A stretch of DNA of 64,000 nucleotides, taken from NCBI GenBank assembly GCA_937916355.1, contig CALFTM010000046.1:1-64000 (forward strand). The letters run 5' to 3'. The notes beneath the pieces are model-generated. The model saw only the letters and a program-made list of their open reading frames with translations. It made no database searches and was not told the origin of the DNA. Origin of the DNA: an uncultured Bacteroidales bacterium (GTDB lineage Bacteria; Bacteroidota; Bacteroidia; Bacteroidales; Paludibacteraceae). Below are positions 26,210 to 35,397 of this stretch, piece by piece. Made by a program: the position numbers and the translations under genes. Each line of letters starts with the position of its first letter. Within the stretch, counting starts at the first letter, position 1.

Positions 26210-28924
26210 ATGATGGGTGATTTAAAAAAATATTGTTTGCTGATTTTAGGATTACTATCCTTCTCTTTTAGTGCGGCGCAGATTGTTGCGGATGTACCTT
26301 CGGATACAGTCGCAGTGGTGAAAGAAGAGGGTGGTGTAGCATCAACGTCTGTTGCTGAGGAGGCTGCTTATGTACCGAGCTTCAACTACACGGATGCTCC
26401 GCAAACGTATGAAATCGCTGATATTACGGTTAGTGGAACTTGTAACTATGATAAATCTGTCATTATCAGTTATTCTGGTTTGTCAAAAGGACAAAAAGTT
26501 AAAGTTCCCGGCGACCAAATCAGTAAGGCTGTGAAGCGTTTCTGGAAGCAAGGTCTTTTTTCTGATGTGAAAATTAGTGCGACCAAGGTTGTAGGTCAAA
26601 AAATCTGGTTGGACATCAATTTGAAGGCGCAGGATAGAATCTCTGACATCGAAATTACCGGCGTGAAGGAGAAAGATAGGGAGGATCTTTTGAAGGAAAT
26701 TCCTATCCGTAAAGGAGGACAATTGACTCCCAACCTGATTGCTCGAACACAGACTCTTTTGAAGAAACATTTTGTAAATGAAGGTTATCGTAATGCGGAA
26801 GTCTCCCTTTTGGCAAAACCTGATACGAAGAATCCGCAAAACTCTCTCGTTTCCATTCATGTGGAAAAAGGCAAAAAAGTAAAAGTCCACAAAATTTACA
26901 TGAGTGGATTGAACCAGATGGAGGAAAAGAAGGTAAAACGTGCGATGAAAAAGACTAAGGAAAAGAGTCTCGTCACCATCTTCAAGACAAAGAAATTCAT
27001 CGAAGAGGAGTATGAAAACGACAAGTCTTTGGCGATTGATAAGTTCAACGAGTTTGGTTTCCGTGATGCTTATCTGGTAAGTGACAGTGTCGTGGATTAT
27101 CCTGAAAAAGAGAACAGGGTTGACATTTACATGAACTTTTATGAAGGAAAGAAATACTACTTCCGAGACATTACATGGGTGGGAAATACAGTCTACTCAA
27201 GTAACCAGTTGTCTGCGGTTTTGGGGATAAAAAAAGGGGATGTGTACAATCAGAAGATGTTGAACGACCGTTTGATGGTGGATGAGGATGCAATGTCCAA
27301 TCTCTATTTGGATAATGGTTATCTCTTTTTCAATGTCGAGCCTGTAGAGGTGCGTGTGGAAGGAGATTCCATTGATGTGGAATTACGTATCTATGAAGGA
27401 CAGCAGGCGGTAATCAACAATATTGTCATAACTGGAAATGAGTCGATCTATGAGCATGTGATTCGTCGTGAGTTGAGGACAAAACCGGGACAGTTGTTTA
27501 GTAAGTCTGATTTGCAACGTTCTGCCAGAGAATTGGCGGCAACGGGGCATTTCAATCCTGAGACGATGGACATCCGACCTGAACCAAATCCGGAAAATGG
27601 AACTGTGGATATTATCTACAATTTGGAACAGAAGAAGAACGACCAAGTTGAATTGTCTTTCGGTTGGGGACAAACGGGTGTGACAGGTTCTTTGGGACTC
27701 CGTTTCACGAACTTCTCCATGAAGAATATCTTCAACAAGGATGCTTACAAGCCATTGCCACAAGGAGACGGACAAACTTTGGCACTCTCATTCTCTACGA
27801 ATGCTCGTTATTATACTTCTGCAAGTATTTCGTTTGTCGAGCCTTGGTTGGGAGGAGACCGTCCGACAAACTTGTCGACTTCCATTTATTGGTCAAAGCA
27901 GACTGGTGTGAACAGTCAGTACTATTCAGACAACTATTATAACAGTCTCTATTACGACAACTACTCGTATAGCTATGCCGCCGCTGCCGATCCCGACAAA
28001 TATATCATGACGCTCGGAGGTTCTATCGGTATCGGTAAGCGTCTGAGTTGGCCAGATGATTATTTCTCGATTTACGGGGAACTTTCGTATCGCCACTACT
28101 CTTTGCAGAATTGGAGTTATCTCGACATCTCGGATGGTCATGCGAACAATTTGAGTCTCTCTGCAACATGGAGCCGTAACTCTTTGGACAATCCATACTA
28201 TACCCGTAGAGGTTCCAAGTTCTCCATCATGGCGCAGTTGACCCCTCCTTATTCATTGTTCAAGGATAATAGCAGGGTAGACGATTTGGTGACCCGCTAT
28301 AGAAATGGAAATAAGGAGTTGGAACATAGAGGCTTGACAGATGCTGAATATTACGATATGCAGCAAGAACTCTACAATTGGGTGGAGTATTACAAATTCG
28401 AGTTGAAAGGGCAGACTTTTACACCGTTGACACCAGACCAGAAGCTGGTTTTGATGACTCGCTTGGAGTATGGTTTCCTCGGATACTACAATAAAAACCG
28501 TCGTTCTCCGTTTGAACGTTACTACGTCGGTGGTGATGGTATGACTGGATATAGCAGCACTTATGCGACGACAGCGGTGAAGTTGCGTGGTTACGGAAAC
28601 GGTTCGCTTACGCCAGAAGACCCTGTGACTGGTAGGGACGCAGGAAACATTTACTCTCGTCTCTCCCTTGAGTTGAGGTATCCTTTGATGCTACAAACCT
28701 CCACCACAATTTATGTGTTGGCGTTCGCGGATGCCGGAAATTGTTGGACGGACTTCAAGGATTTCAATCCGTTTGATTTGAAGCGTTCCTTAGGATTGGG
28801 TGTTAGAATCTTCCTCCCTATGCTGGGTTTGATTGGTGTTGATTGGGGATATGGATTTGATGAGCCTTATGATATTGGAGAGGGCGGTCATAACTTCCAT
28901 TTCGTGATCGGACAGGAGTTCTGA
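26210..28924 (+). CDS. bamA: outer-membrane protein assembly factor BamA
   Basis: Omp85-family insertase that folds beta-barrels into the outer membrane. 904 residues: signal peptide ending SAAQ, an acidic linker, five POTRA-like repeats (first near TYEIADITVSGTCNYDKSVI, later ones at RISDIEITGV, KVHKIYMSGL, YFRDITWVGN, VINNIVITGN) and a 16-strand barrel with the lid signature VGGDGM...LRGY and terminal FHFVIGQEF. A tyrosine-rich insert (about residues 565-590) lies in the barrel. Frame begins TTG-ATG-ATG; one of the two ATGs (26210 or 26213) is the likely start. Followed at once by two skp genes. Confidence 0.95.
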   Translation: MMGDLKKYCLLILGLLSFSFSAAQIVADVPSDTVAVVKEEGGVASTSVAEEAAYVPSFNYTDAPQTYEIADITVSGTCNYDKSVIISYSGLSKGQKVKVPGDQISKAVKRFWKQGLFSDVKISATKVVGQKIWLDINLKAQDRISDIEITGVKEKDREDLLKEIPIRKGGQLTPNLIARTQTLLKKHFVNEGYRNAEVSLLAKPDTKNPQNSLVSIHVEKGKKVKVHKIYMSGLNQMEEKKVKRAMKKTKEKSLVTIFKTKKFIEEEYENDKSLAIDKFNEFGFRDAYLVSDSVVDYPEKENRVDIYMNFYEGKKYYFRDITWVGNTVYSSNQLSAVLGIKKGDVYNQKMLNDRLMVDEDAMSNLYLDNGYLFFNVEPVEVRVEGDSIDVELRIYEGQQAVINNIVITGNESIYEHVIRRELRTKPGQLFSKSDLQRSARELAATGHFNPETMDIRPEPNPENGTVDIIYNLEQKKNDQVELSFGWGQTGVTGSLGLRFTNFSMKNIFNKDAYKPLPQGDGQTLALSFSTNARYYTSASISFVEPWLGGDRPTNLSTSIYWSKQTGVNSQYYSDNYYNSLYYDNYSYSYAAAADPDKYIMTLGGSIGIGKRLSWPDDYFSIYGELSYRHYSLQNWSYLDISDGHANNLSLSATWSRNSLDNPYYTRRGSKFSIMAQLTPPYSLFKDNSRVDDLVTRYRNGNKELEHRGLTDAEYYDMQQELYNWVEYYKFELKGQTFTPLTPDQKLVLMTRLEYGFLGYYNKNRRSPFERYYVGGDGMTGYSSTYATTAVKLRGYGNGSLTPEDPVTGRDAGNIYSRLSLELRYPLMLQTSTTIYVLAFADAGNCWTDFKDFNPFDLKRSLGLGVRIFLPMLGLIGVDWGYGFDEPYDIGEGGHNFHFVIGQEF

Positions 28925-28977
28925 TGAGATAGAAAAATGTGTTAATTAACTATATTACCATTAAATTGTTTAAGGAT

Positions 28978-29493
28978 ATGAAAAAAGTATTTTTGTTAGG
29001 AGTGGCATTCTGCTTGGCAATGGTCGCTCATGCTCAAAAAGTGGCTGTGATAGATATGGAGTACGTTTTGAAAAATGTCCCTGCTTATGAATCTGCAAAC
29101 GAGCAATTGAAACAAGTTTCAGAGAAGTGGCAGAAAGAGGTTGAGGCAAAAAACGAAGAGGCAAAAATCATGTACAAAAACTATCAGACGGAGGTCGTTT
29201 TCCTTTCTGACGAAATGAAGGTGAAAAAAGAGAATGAGATTGTCGCAAAGGAGAAAGAGGCGAACGATTTGAAACGTAAATATTTTGGCCCAGAGGGTGA
29301 GTTCTATCAAAAACGCACCAGTTTGGTGAAGCCTATTCAAGACGAGGTTTATGTAGCTGTAAAACAAGTTGCGGACACCAAAGGAGTACAGGTCGTTTTG
29401 GAACGTTCTTCCAGTGCTAACATTATCTATTTTTCTCCGAAAATTGACATCAGCGATGAGGTGTTGGAGAAATTAGGTTATGCAAAACAATGA
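28978..29493 (+). CDS. Skp/OmpH-family periplasmic chaperone, copy 1
   Basis: 171 residues. Signal peptide ends VAHAQ. Mature start KVAVIDMEYVLKNVPAYESANEQL is the OmpH pattern, followed by a long charged coiled coil (residues about 45-120) and the C-terminal strand GVQVVLERSSSANIIYFSPKIDISDEVL. Skp trimers hold unfolded barrels on their way to BamA, the gene just upstream. The ATG at 28978 is used rather than the frame opening at 28939. Confidence 0.93.
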   Translation: MKKVFLLGVAFCLAMVAHAQKVAVIDMEYVLKNVPAYESANEQLKQVSEKWQKEVEAKNEEAKIMYKNYQTEVVFLSDEMKVKKENEIVAKEKEANDLKRKYFGPEGEFYQKRTSLVKPIQDEVYVAVKQVADTKGVQVVLERSSSANIIYFSPKIDISDEVLEKLGYAKQ

Positions 29494-29549
29494 TGAGATA
29501 TTCGTGTTTTAGAAAATCAAAATGAAATTAACTAAATAGTTCAAAAAAA

Positions 29550-30110
29550 ATGAGAAAAAATTTTTTATTGTTTCTTTTGTGTGTTTTGCCGTTTGCGGTT
29601 AGCGCACAAAATGCAAATGTTAAATTAGGGTATGTGGATGTCCAGACATTGTTCTTTTCAATGCCGGAGACTGTTGAGGCTGATTCTGCAATTCAAAAAT
29701 CTGCTCGTATGCATGAGGCAGAAGTGAAAAAAATGGAAGATGAGTACACAAAAAAACTCATAGAGTATAAAGAGGGTGAAAAGACTTGGGATGAGACGAT
29801 TGCGAAGAATCGTCAAGAGGAGTTGCAGACATTGCAAGTGAGAATGCAAAACTACTATCAGCAAGCTCAGGCTTCTTTGCAACAAAAACAACAACAGTTG
29901 CAAGTCCCAATTTTGGAGAAACTTCGTAAGGCAATCCTTGAAGTGGGAAATGAAGAGGGATTCCTCTACATCTTCGATTTGAATACGCTTCAATTCAAAT
30001 CTAACAGTGCAATTGATGCGACTCCGTTGGTACAAAGAAAATTGGGAATCAAGGTGTTGAAGGCTGTTCAAGCAAATCAAATGAATATGCAACAAGGATT
30101 AGGAAACTAA
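29550..30110 (+). CDS. Skp/OmpH-family periplasmic chaperone, copy 2
   Basis: 186 residues. Signal peptide ends AVSAQ; then VKLGYVDVQTLFFSMPE, a glutamine-rich coiled coil (about 60-130) and a C-terminal strand with FLYIFDLNTL. It differs from copy 1 in sequence (only the plan is shared), so the duplication is old. Tandem skp genes after bamA are usual in Bacteroidota. A good terminator follows. Confidence 0.93.
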   Translation: MRKNFLLFLLCVLPFAVSAQNANVKLGYVDVQTLFFSMPETVEADSAIQKSARMHEAEVKKMEDEYTKKLIEYKEGEKTWDETIAKNRQEELQTLQVRMQNYYQQAQASLQQKQQQLQVPILEKLRKAILEVGNEEGFLYIFDLNTLQFKSNSAIDATPLVQRKLGIKVLKAVQANQMNMQQGLGN

Positions 30111-30132
30111 TCTTTTGCGATGTTCAGGATAT

Positions 30133-30168
30133 AAAAGGGGAGTGAAGTGCTCCCCTTTTCTTGTTTTT
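30133..30168 (+). terminator. rho-independent terminator after the bamA-skp genes
   Basis: AAAAGGGGAG pairs perfectly with CTCCCCTTTT over a 7-base loop, followed by CTTGTTTTT. Confidence 0.88.
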
Positions 30169-30246
30169 AAACGATTCCTTACTCAGGAGGGCGCAGGCAA
30201 AATAATCGAGCCGAAGAGAATGGCGGAATATTTTGTCGGTTTGATA

Positions 30247-30277
30247 TTGTAAACGTTAAAAAAAATATCTACCTTTG
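30247..30277 (+). promoter_or_regulatory. Bacteroidota promoter for recA
   Basis: TTG (30247-30249), 20 bases, TACCTTTG (30270-30277). Good fit to the sigma-ABfr consensus; no LexA-type palindrome was seen near it. Confidence 0.65.
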
Positions 30278-30315
30278 TGAGTGTTATATTTATAAACAAT
30301 AAACCAATAATTCAA

Positions 30316-31329
30316 ATGGAAGAAATTGTAAAACCGTCAAGCGATAAGTTGAAAGCTCTTCAACTGGCTATGGAAAAAATCGAGAAAGATCATGGTAAAG
30401 GAACCATCATGAAGATGGGCGATAATAAGATTGAGGAGGTGCCAGTCATTTCGACGGGATCTTTAGGGTTAGACCTTGCATTAGGTGTTGGCGGTTTCCC
30501 TCGTGGACGTGTCATCGAAATTTTCGGGCCGGAGTCTTCTGGTAAAACTACATTGGCGATTCATGCCATTGCCGAGGCGCAGCGTCAGGGCGGTATTGCG
30601 GCAATCATTGATGCGGAGCATGCCTTTGACCGTTTCTATGCAGAAAAGTTGGGCGTGGATGTCGAGAACCTTTTGATTTCACAGCCCGATAATGGAGAGC
30701 AGGCTTTGGAGATTGCCGATTCTTTGATTCGCTCTTCTGCCCTCGATATTGTGGTGATTGACTCAGTGGCTGCCCTTACTCCAAAAGCTGAGATCGAAGG
30801 TGATATGGGTGACTCGAAAATGGGACTTCAAGCCCGTCTGATGTCTCAGGCTTTGAGAAAGCTAACAGGTAGCATAAATAAAACTAATACTTGCTGTATC
30901 TTCATCAACCAGTTGAGAGATAAAATCGGGGTGATGTTTGGTAATCCGGAAACTACTACCGGTGGTAACGCCTTGAAATTCTATGCTTCAATCCGTTTGG
31001 ATATTCGCAAGATTGGTCAGTTGAAAGAGGGCGATAATGTGATAGGAAACCAGACGAGAGTGAAGGTGGTGAAGAATAAAGTCGCTCCCCCTTTCCGCAA
31101 GGCGGAATTTGATATAATGTTTGGAGAAGGAATCTCGCATTGTGGAGAGATTGTAGATTTGGGTGTTGAGTTTGGTGTGGTGAAGAAAAGCGGTTCTTGG
31201 TACAGCTATGGAGATACGAAGTTAGCTCAAGGACGTGATGCAACAAAGGAATTGATTCGTGATAATGTCGAACTCGCAGCTGAGATAGAGGAGAAAATCC
31301 GAGAGGCTGTGAAAAATTCTCAAGAGTAA
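30316..31329 (+). CDS. recA: recombinase RecA
   Basis: ATP-dependent strand-exchange protein for homologous recombination and SOS induction. 337 residues, the usual size. Walker A GPESSGKTT, the VVIDSVAALTPKAEIEG Walker B region, the L2-loop FINQLRDKIGVMFGNPETTTGG, and C-terminal domain. The frame could open at 30277, inside the promoter element, so the ATG at 30316 is the start. Confidence 0.98.
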   Translation: MEEIVKPSSDKLKALQLAMEKIEKDHGKGTIMKMGDNKIEEVPVISTGSLGLDLALGVGGFPRGRVIEIFGPESSGKTTLAIHAIAEAQRQGGIAAIIDAEHAFDRFYAEKLGVDVENLLISQPDNGEQALEIADSLIRSSALDIVVIDSVAALTPKAEIEGDMGDSKMGLQARLMSQALRKLTGSINKTNTCCIFINQLRDKIGVMFGNPETTTGGNALKFYASIRLDIRKIGQLKEGDNVIGNQTRVKVVKNKVAPPFRKAEFDIMFGEGISHCGEIVDLGVEFGVVKKSGSWYSYGDTKLAQGRDATKELIRDNVELAAEIEEKIREAVKNSQE

Positions 31330-31339
31330 TGATATAATG

Positions 31340-31377
31340 AAAAGGTGGTGAAGAAGATTGCTTTATCCACCTTTTTT
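31340..31377 (+). terminator. terminator between recA and hflX
   Basis: AAAAGGTGG pairs with CCACCTTTT, then more T (31376-31377); the loop is 18 bases. It may only reduce read-through, because hflX starts 23 bases later and no separate promoter is evident. Confidence 0.6.
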
Positions 31378-31399
31378 GCAATTTAGAAAAAGTTATAGA

Positions 31400-32635
31400 A
31401 TGGGACAAAACGTAAAAACTGAGATATACGAGGAGAAGGCTGTGTTGGTCGGTCTTATCACTCCGCAGCAGAATGAGCAGAAAGAAAAAGAGTATATTGA
31501 GGAACTTGCTTTCCTTGCGGAGACTGCAGGGGCGCACCCTCAAAAAATATTCTTGCAGCGTTTGGACTATCCGAACGCCAATACTTTTGTAGGTCCCGGA
31601 AAACTTTTGGAGATTAAGGATTATATAAAAGAGAGGGAGGAGACGGAAGATGAGATCGGTCTTGTGTTGTTTGATGACGAACTCTCTCCTAAGCAACTTC
31701 GTAATATCGAAAAGGAACTTTGTGTGAAGATTCTGGACAGAACCAGCCTCATATTGGATATCTTTGCGAAAAGAGCGCAGACTTCTCACGCGAAGACTCA
31801 AGTTGAACTTGCGCAGTATAAGTATCTTTTGCCTCGACTTACAGGAATGTGGACTCACTTGGAGCGACAACGTGGTGGTATTGGAATGCGCGGACCCGGT
31901 GAAACGCAGATTGAGACCGACCGCCGTATCATTTTGACTAAAATCGCCCTTTTGAAGGAGGAACTGAAATCAATTGACAAACAAAAAGTGATTCAGCGGA
32001 AAAACAGGGGCAAACTTGTTCGTGTCGCCCTCGTCGGATACACCAACGCAGGGAAGTCCACCATGATGAACGTAATCAGTAAATCCGATGTGTTTGCCGA
32101 AAATAAACTGTTTGCGACGTTGGACACGACTGTAAGGAAAGTGACCATCGAAAATTTGCCGTTCTTGCTGACTGATACGGTTGGATTTATCAGAAAATTG
32201 CCAACCTATTTGGTGGAGTCTTTCAAATCAACCCTCGATGAGGTGAGGGAGGCTGATTTGCTTGTTCATATAGTAGACATTTCAAACCCGACATTTGAAG
32301 ACCAAATTGCGGTTGTGGAAAAAACATTGCAGGAGATTCAGTGTGAGGATAAACCGACTCTTCTTGTCTTTAATAAAATTGATGCTTTTTCATACACACC
32401 GAAAGAGGAAGATGATTTGACTCCGAAAACAAGAGAAAACATCAGTTTGGAGGAGTTTCAAAACACTTGGATGGCGAAGATGCAAGAAAATTGTATTTTC
32501 ATTTCTGCAAAGAACAGAACCAACTTAGAGGAGTTCAAGTCATTGCTTTATAAAAAGGTAAAGGAGATTCATGTTACTCGTTTCCCTTATAATGATTTCT
32601 TATATCAGGTATATGATGAGAATCAGGAGGGATGA
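31400..32635 (+). CDS. hflX: ribosome-associated GTPase HflX
   Basis: 411 residues. N-terminal HflX domain with the glycine-rich TFVGPGKLLEIKDYI, coiled segment, and GxGPGETQIETDRR motif, then a GTPase domain with P-loop GYTNAGKST, DTVGFIRKLP (G3) and NKID (G4). HflX splits stalled or idle ribosomes. The ATG at 31400 is used; the longer frame from 31358 runs through the terminator hairpin. Confidence 0.96.
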   Translation: MGQNVKTEIYEEKAVLVGLITPQQNEQKEKEYIEELAFLAETAGAHPQKIFLQRLDYPNANTFVGPGKLLEIKDYIKEREETEDEIGLVLFDDELSPKQLRNIEKELCVKILDRTSLILDIFAKRAQTSHAKTQVELAQYKYLLPRLTGMWTHLERQRGGIGMRGPGETQIETDRRIILTKIALLKEELKSIDKQKVIQRKNRGKLVRVALVGYTNAGKSTMMNVISKSDVFAENKLFATLDTTVRKVTIENLPFLLTDTVGFIRKLPTYLVESFKSTLDEVREADLLVHIVDISNPTFEDQIAVVEKTLQEIQCEDKPTLLVFNKIDAFSYTPKEEDDLTPKTRENISLEEFQNTWMAKMQENCIFISAKNRTNLEEFKSLLYKKVKEIHVTRFPYNDFLYQVYDENQEG

Positions 32636-32654
32636 AAAAATAAATTAAAGTGTT

Positions 32655-34640
32655 ATGGTGACATATAGGAAACTTTCAGAGGCAGAGATTGCTCAGTTGA
32701 AGCAACAAAGGTGTTCGGCTGAAAATTGGGATGACATCGAGGTGCATCCAGAGTTTCAAGCAGAATACGTTTCGGATACGATCTTTTCGGGAAAGATTCG
32801 TTTAGGTGCTTTCAAAAAGAGTTTTGTTCAGGAGGGCGGAATCCCGCGCCATTCGGGAATCCGTTTGGCGACGCTTCATAATTGTGAGGTCGGCGACGAT
32901 TCTTACATTTGCAAAATTGGTAACTTTATCTCCAATTATAAAATCGGTCGGAATGTCATCATTGAAAATGTCGATCTGATAGCGGTCTTTGAAAAAAGTT
33001 CTTTTGGAAATGGAGTGAAAGTCTCCCCTTTGAATGAAGCCGGAGGCCGAGAAGTCCCGATTTGTAATGAGTTGTCAGCCCACGTCGCCTATATGCTTGC
33101 GTTGTATAGGCATCGGACAAAACTGATTCAAAATCTACAAAACATCATTGAGGATTATGTGTCAAGGATCACTTCTGATATGGGAGAGATTGGAGATGAC
33201 GTTATCATAAGAAATTGTGGTTGTATTAAAAATGTGTTGGTAGGGCCATTTGCCACCCTGAAAGGATGTTTGGAGTTGAATAATGGTTCGATAAACAGTA
33301 ATGAGAGCGCACCGGTTCATTTAGGCATTGGAGTCATTGCGAAGGATTTCATCATCTCATCGGGCAGTGAGGTGAACGAAGGTGCGATGCTTGACAGATG
33401 TTTTGTCGGACAAGCCTGTCAGATTGGTAAGCAATATTCTGCTACAGACACTCTTTTCTTCAGTAACTGTCAAGGTTTCCATGGGGAGGCGGCCTCCGTC
33501 TTTGCAGGGCCATTTACGGTGACGCACCATAAGTCGAGCCTCCTGATTGCAGGAATGTTCTCGTTCTTGAATGCCGGTTCTGGAAGCAACCAGAGTAACC
33601 ACATGTACAAGTTGGGACCTATACACCAAGGAGTCGTAGAGAGAGGGTCTAAGACCACCAGTGACTCATACATCCTTTGGCCGGCGAAGATTGGAGCGTT
33701 CACCCTGATAATGGGACGACATACCACGCATCCCGATACCACAAATTTGCCTTTCTCATATTTGATAGAGAATAATAATGAAAGCCACATTGTCCCTGCC
33801 GCCAATTTGCGAAGTGTCGGTACAATTCGTGATGCTCAAAAATGGCCTAAGCGAGACAAACGTAAAGACCCGAAAAAACTGGATCAGATAAATTATAACC
33901 TGTTGAGTCCTTACACTATACAGAAGATGTATGCGGGAATTTCCTTGCTGAAAGAATTGCAGAGTATTTCGGGAAGGGAGTGTTCTACCTACTATTACCA
34001 GAACACCCGAATGAAGGAGTCTTCTTTGAAAAAAGGTATCGAACTTTATCGTAAGGGCATCATGAAATTTTTAGGTAATTCCATCATCAAACGCTTGGAA
34101 TGTACTCGATTCACTTCGATTGAAGAGATCAGGGAGCGTTTAAAGCCCGACACGAAAATCGGTCTCGGTGAGTGGGTCGATTTATCTGGTTTGATATTGC
34201 CATTGTCGGAAGTGACAAAAATCATCAAGAAAGTTGAGTCCGGTGAGTGCGATTCAATTCAGAAGTTGAACGATTATTTCGCAGAGATTCATCAAAAATA
34301 CTACACTTATGAGTGGACTTGGGCGGTGCAGAAGTTAGAGGAAGAACTGGGCAAACCCTCTGATGAGTTTACGATTGAGGACATCATTGGAATTGTCAAG
34401 GAGTGGAAGGAGGCGGTTGTCTCGTTGGACAAGATGCTTTACGAAGATGCAAAGAAGGAGTTCACGCTGACTACTCGTACAGGGTTTGGCGCAGACGGTG
34501 ATGAGGAGCAGAAGAAAAAAGATTTTGAGAACGTCAGGGGCGTGTTTGAGCAAAATCCTTTCGTCGTAGAAGTCCAACGCCACATAAAGGTGAAGAAGGC
34601 ATTGGGTGATGAGTTGATCGAAAGAATCAAAGATATATAA
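32655..34640 (+). CDS. DUF4954 family protein, left-handed beta-helix-like
   Basis: 661 residues, cytoplasmic by the lack of a signal peptide. The middle third shows the spaced hydrophobic/glycine pattern of hexapeptide-repeat beta-helices (IGNFISNYKIGRNVIIENVDL, later VGPFATLKGCLELNNGSI), and conserved histidines and asparagines cluster around HGEAASVFAGPFTVTHHKSS and HTTHPDTTNLP. The C-terminal third is helical and charged. The family is widespread in Bacteroidota and has no established function to my knowledge; the helix fold is compatible with a sugar-nucleotide or acyltransferase-type enzyme, but that is inference. It follows hflX by 19 bases. Confidence 0.85.
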   Translation: MVTYRKLSEAEIAQLKQQRCSAENWDDIEVHPEFQAEYVSDTIFSGKIRLGAFKKSFVQEGGIPRHSGIRLATLHNCEVGDDSYICKIGNFISNYKIGRNVIIENVDLIAVFEKSSFGNGVKVSPLNEAGGREVPICNELSAHVAYMLALYRHRTKLIQNLQNIIEDYVSRITSDMGEIGDDVIIRNCGCIKNVLVGPFATLKGCLELNNGSINSNESAPVHLGIGVIAKDFIISSGSEVNEGAMLDRCFVGQACQIGKQYSATDTLFFSNCQGFHGEAASVFAGPFTVTHHKSSLLIAGMFSFLNAGSGSNQSNHMYKLGPIHQGVVERGSKTTSDSYILWPAKIGAFTLIMGRHTTHPDTTNLPFSYLIENNNESHIVPAANLRSVGTIRDAQKWPKRDKRKDPKKLDQINYNLLSPYTIQKMYAGISLLKELQSISGRECSTYYYQNTRMKESSLKKGIELYRKGIMKFLGNSIIKRLECTRFTSIEEIRERLKPDTKIGLGEWVDLSGLILPLSEVTKIIKKVESGECDSIQKLNDYFAEIHQKYYTYEWTWAVQKLEEELGKPSDEFTIEDIIGIVKEWKEAVVSLDKMLYEDAKKEFTLTTRTGFGADGDEEQKKKDFENVRGVFEQNPFVVEVQRHIKVKKALGDELIERIKDI

Positions 34641-34728
34641 GAAGAGAAATTCATTTCGGTGAATTTTTAGAACTCACCTTGAATTTTTGCAGTTGATTTT
34701 GTAATTACGCAAAATAGAAAAGATTGAC

Positions 34729-35397
34729 ATGAAAGAGAATAAAGAAGTAGAAGAATATACGAAGCAAGATACGACGCAAGATAGTAATCGGGCGAATGTT
34801 CTCTCGGTGGATATGGGCGCATATTTCCACATGGCGATTGTTGCAATCGGAGCAATATTGCTTGCCGGTGCATTCTCTGTTTTCATAATATGGTTGTGGC
34901 AGGCCGTGTTGTATAAGGAGTCGCTGATGACTTGGGGGGATATCATACTTGAATTTATCATGTATGAAGTGCCGCTTATAATCGCTCTGCTTGCTGTCGG
35001 ACTGTTTTTGGTTTTCACAAAACGTGTTTTTCAGTTCGATCCCGACACAAAAGAGAGCCGTTTCTTGTGCCGATTCTACCAATGGGAGTGGGGGAAATGG
35101 CAGCCTTTGGTCTTAGAAGGATATTGTCTCGCTTTTCAACGTTATGGGCAGTCTTATAACTACAATTACGGAGGAATCTACAAAAAAAACATCTTTGAAT
35201 ATGTCTATGACCTACGTTTGGTCGGTCATGACGGGAAATATAAGTCAATCGTTTCGGCAAGTGATTTTCAGGCAGTCGCCCAGATTCTGCTGATGGGGAG
35301 AAAGATGGGGGAAGTATATGGTTTACCGTTCAATGATTATGTCATGGACTTAATAAGAAAACAGTACAGGAATGCTAAGAGTGGGGGTATTGTCTGA
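34729..35397 (+). CDS. uncharacterised membrane protein with two helices
   Basis: 222 residues. A charged 27-residue N-terminus, two membrane helices (about 33-56 and 74-95), then a soluble domain of about 125 residues with a YGQSYNYNYGG stretch and conserved-looking aromatic residues. I do not recognise a family. The 3' end overlaps the next gene by 26 bases, which suggests co-translation with the phosphodiesterase. Confidence 0.7.
   Translation: MKENKEVEEYTKQDTTQDSNRANVLSVDMGAYFHMAIVAIGAILLAGAFSVFIIWLWQAVLYKESLMTWGDIILEFIMYEVPLIIALLAVGLFLVFTKRVFQFDPDTKESRFLCRFYQWEWGKWQPLVLEGYCLAFQRYGQSYNYNYGGIYKKNIFEYVYDLRLVGHDGKYKSIVSASDFQAVAQILLMGRKMGEVYGLPFNDYVMDLIRKQYRNAKSGGIV

Noticed and set aside
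30181..30315. LexA-type operator at recA
   Set aside because: No convincing palindrome was found near the promoter, and Bacteroidota often lack a classical LexA box.
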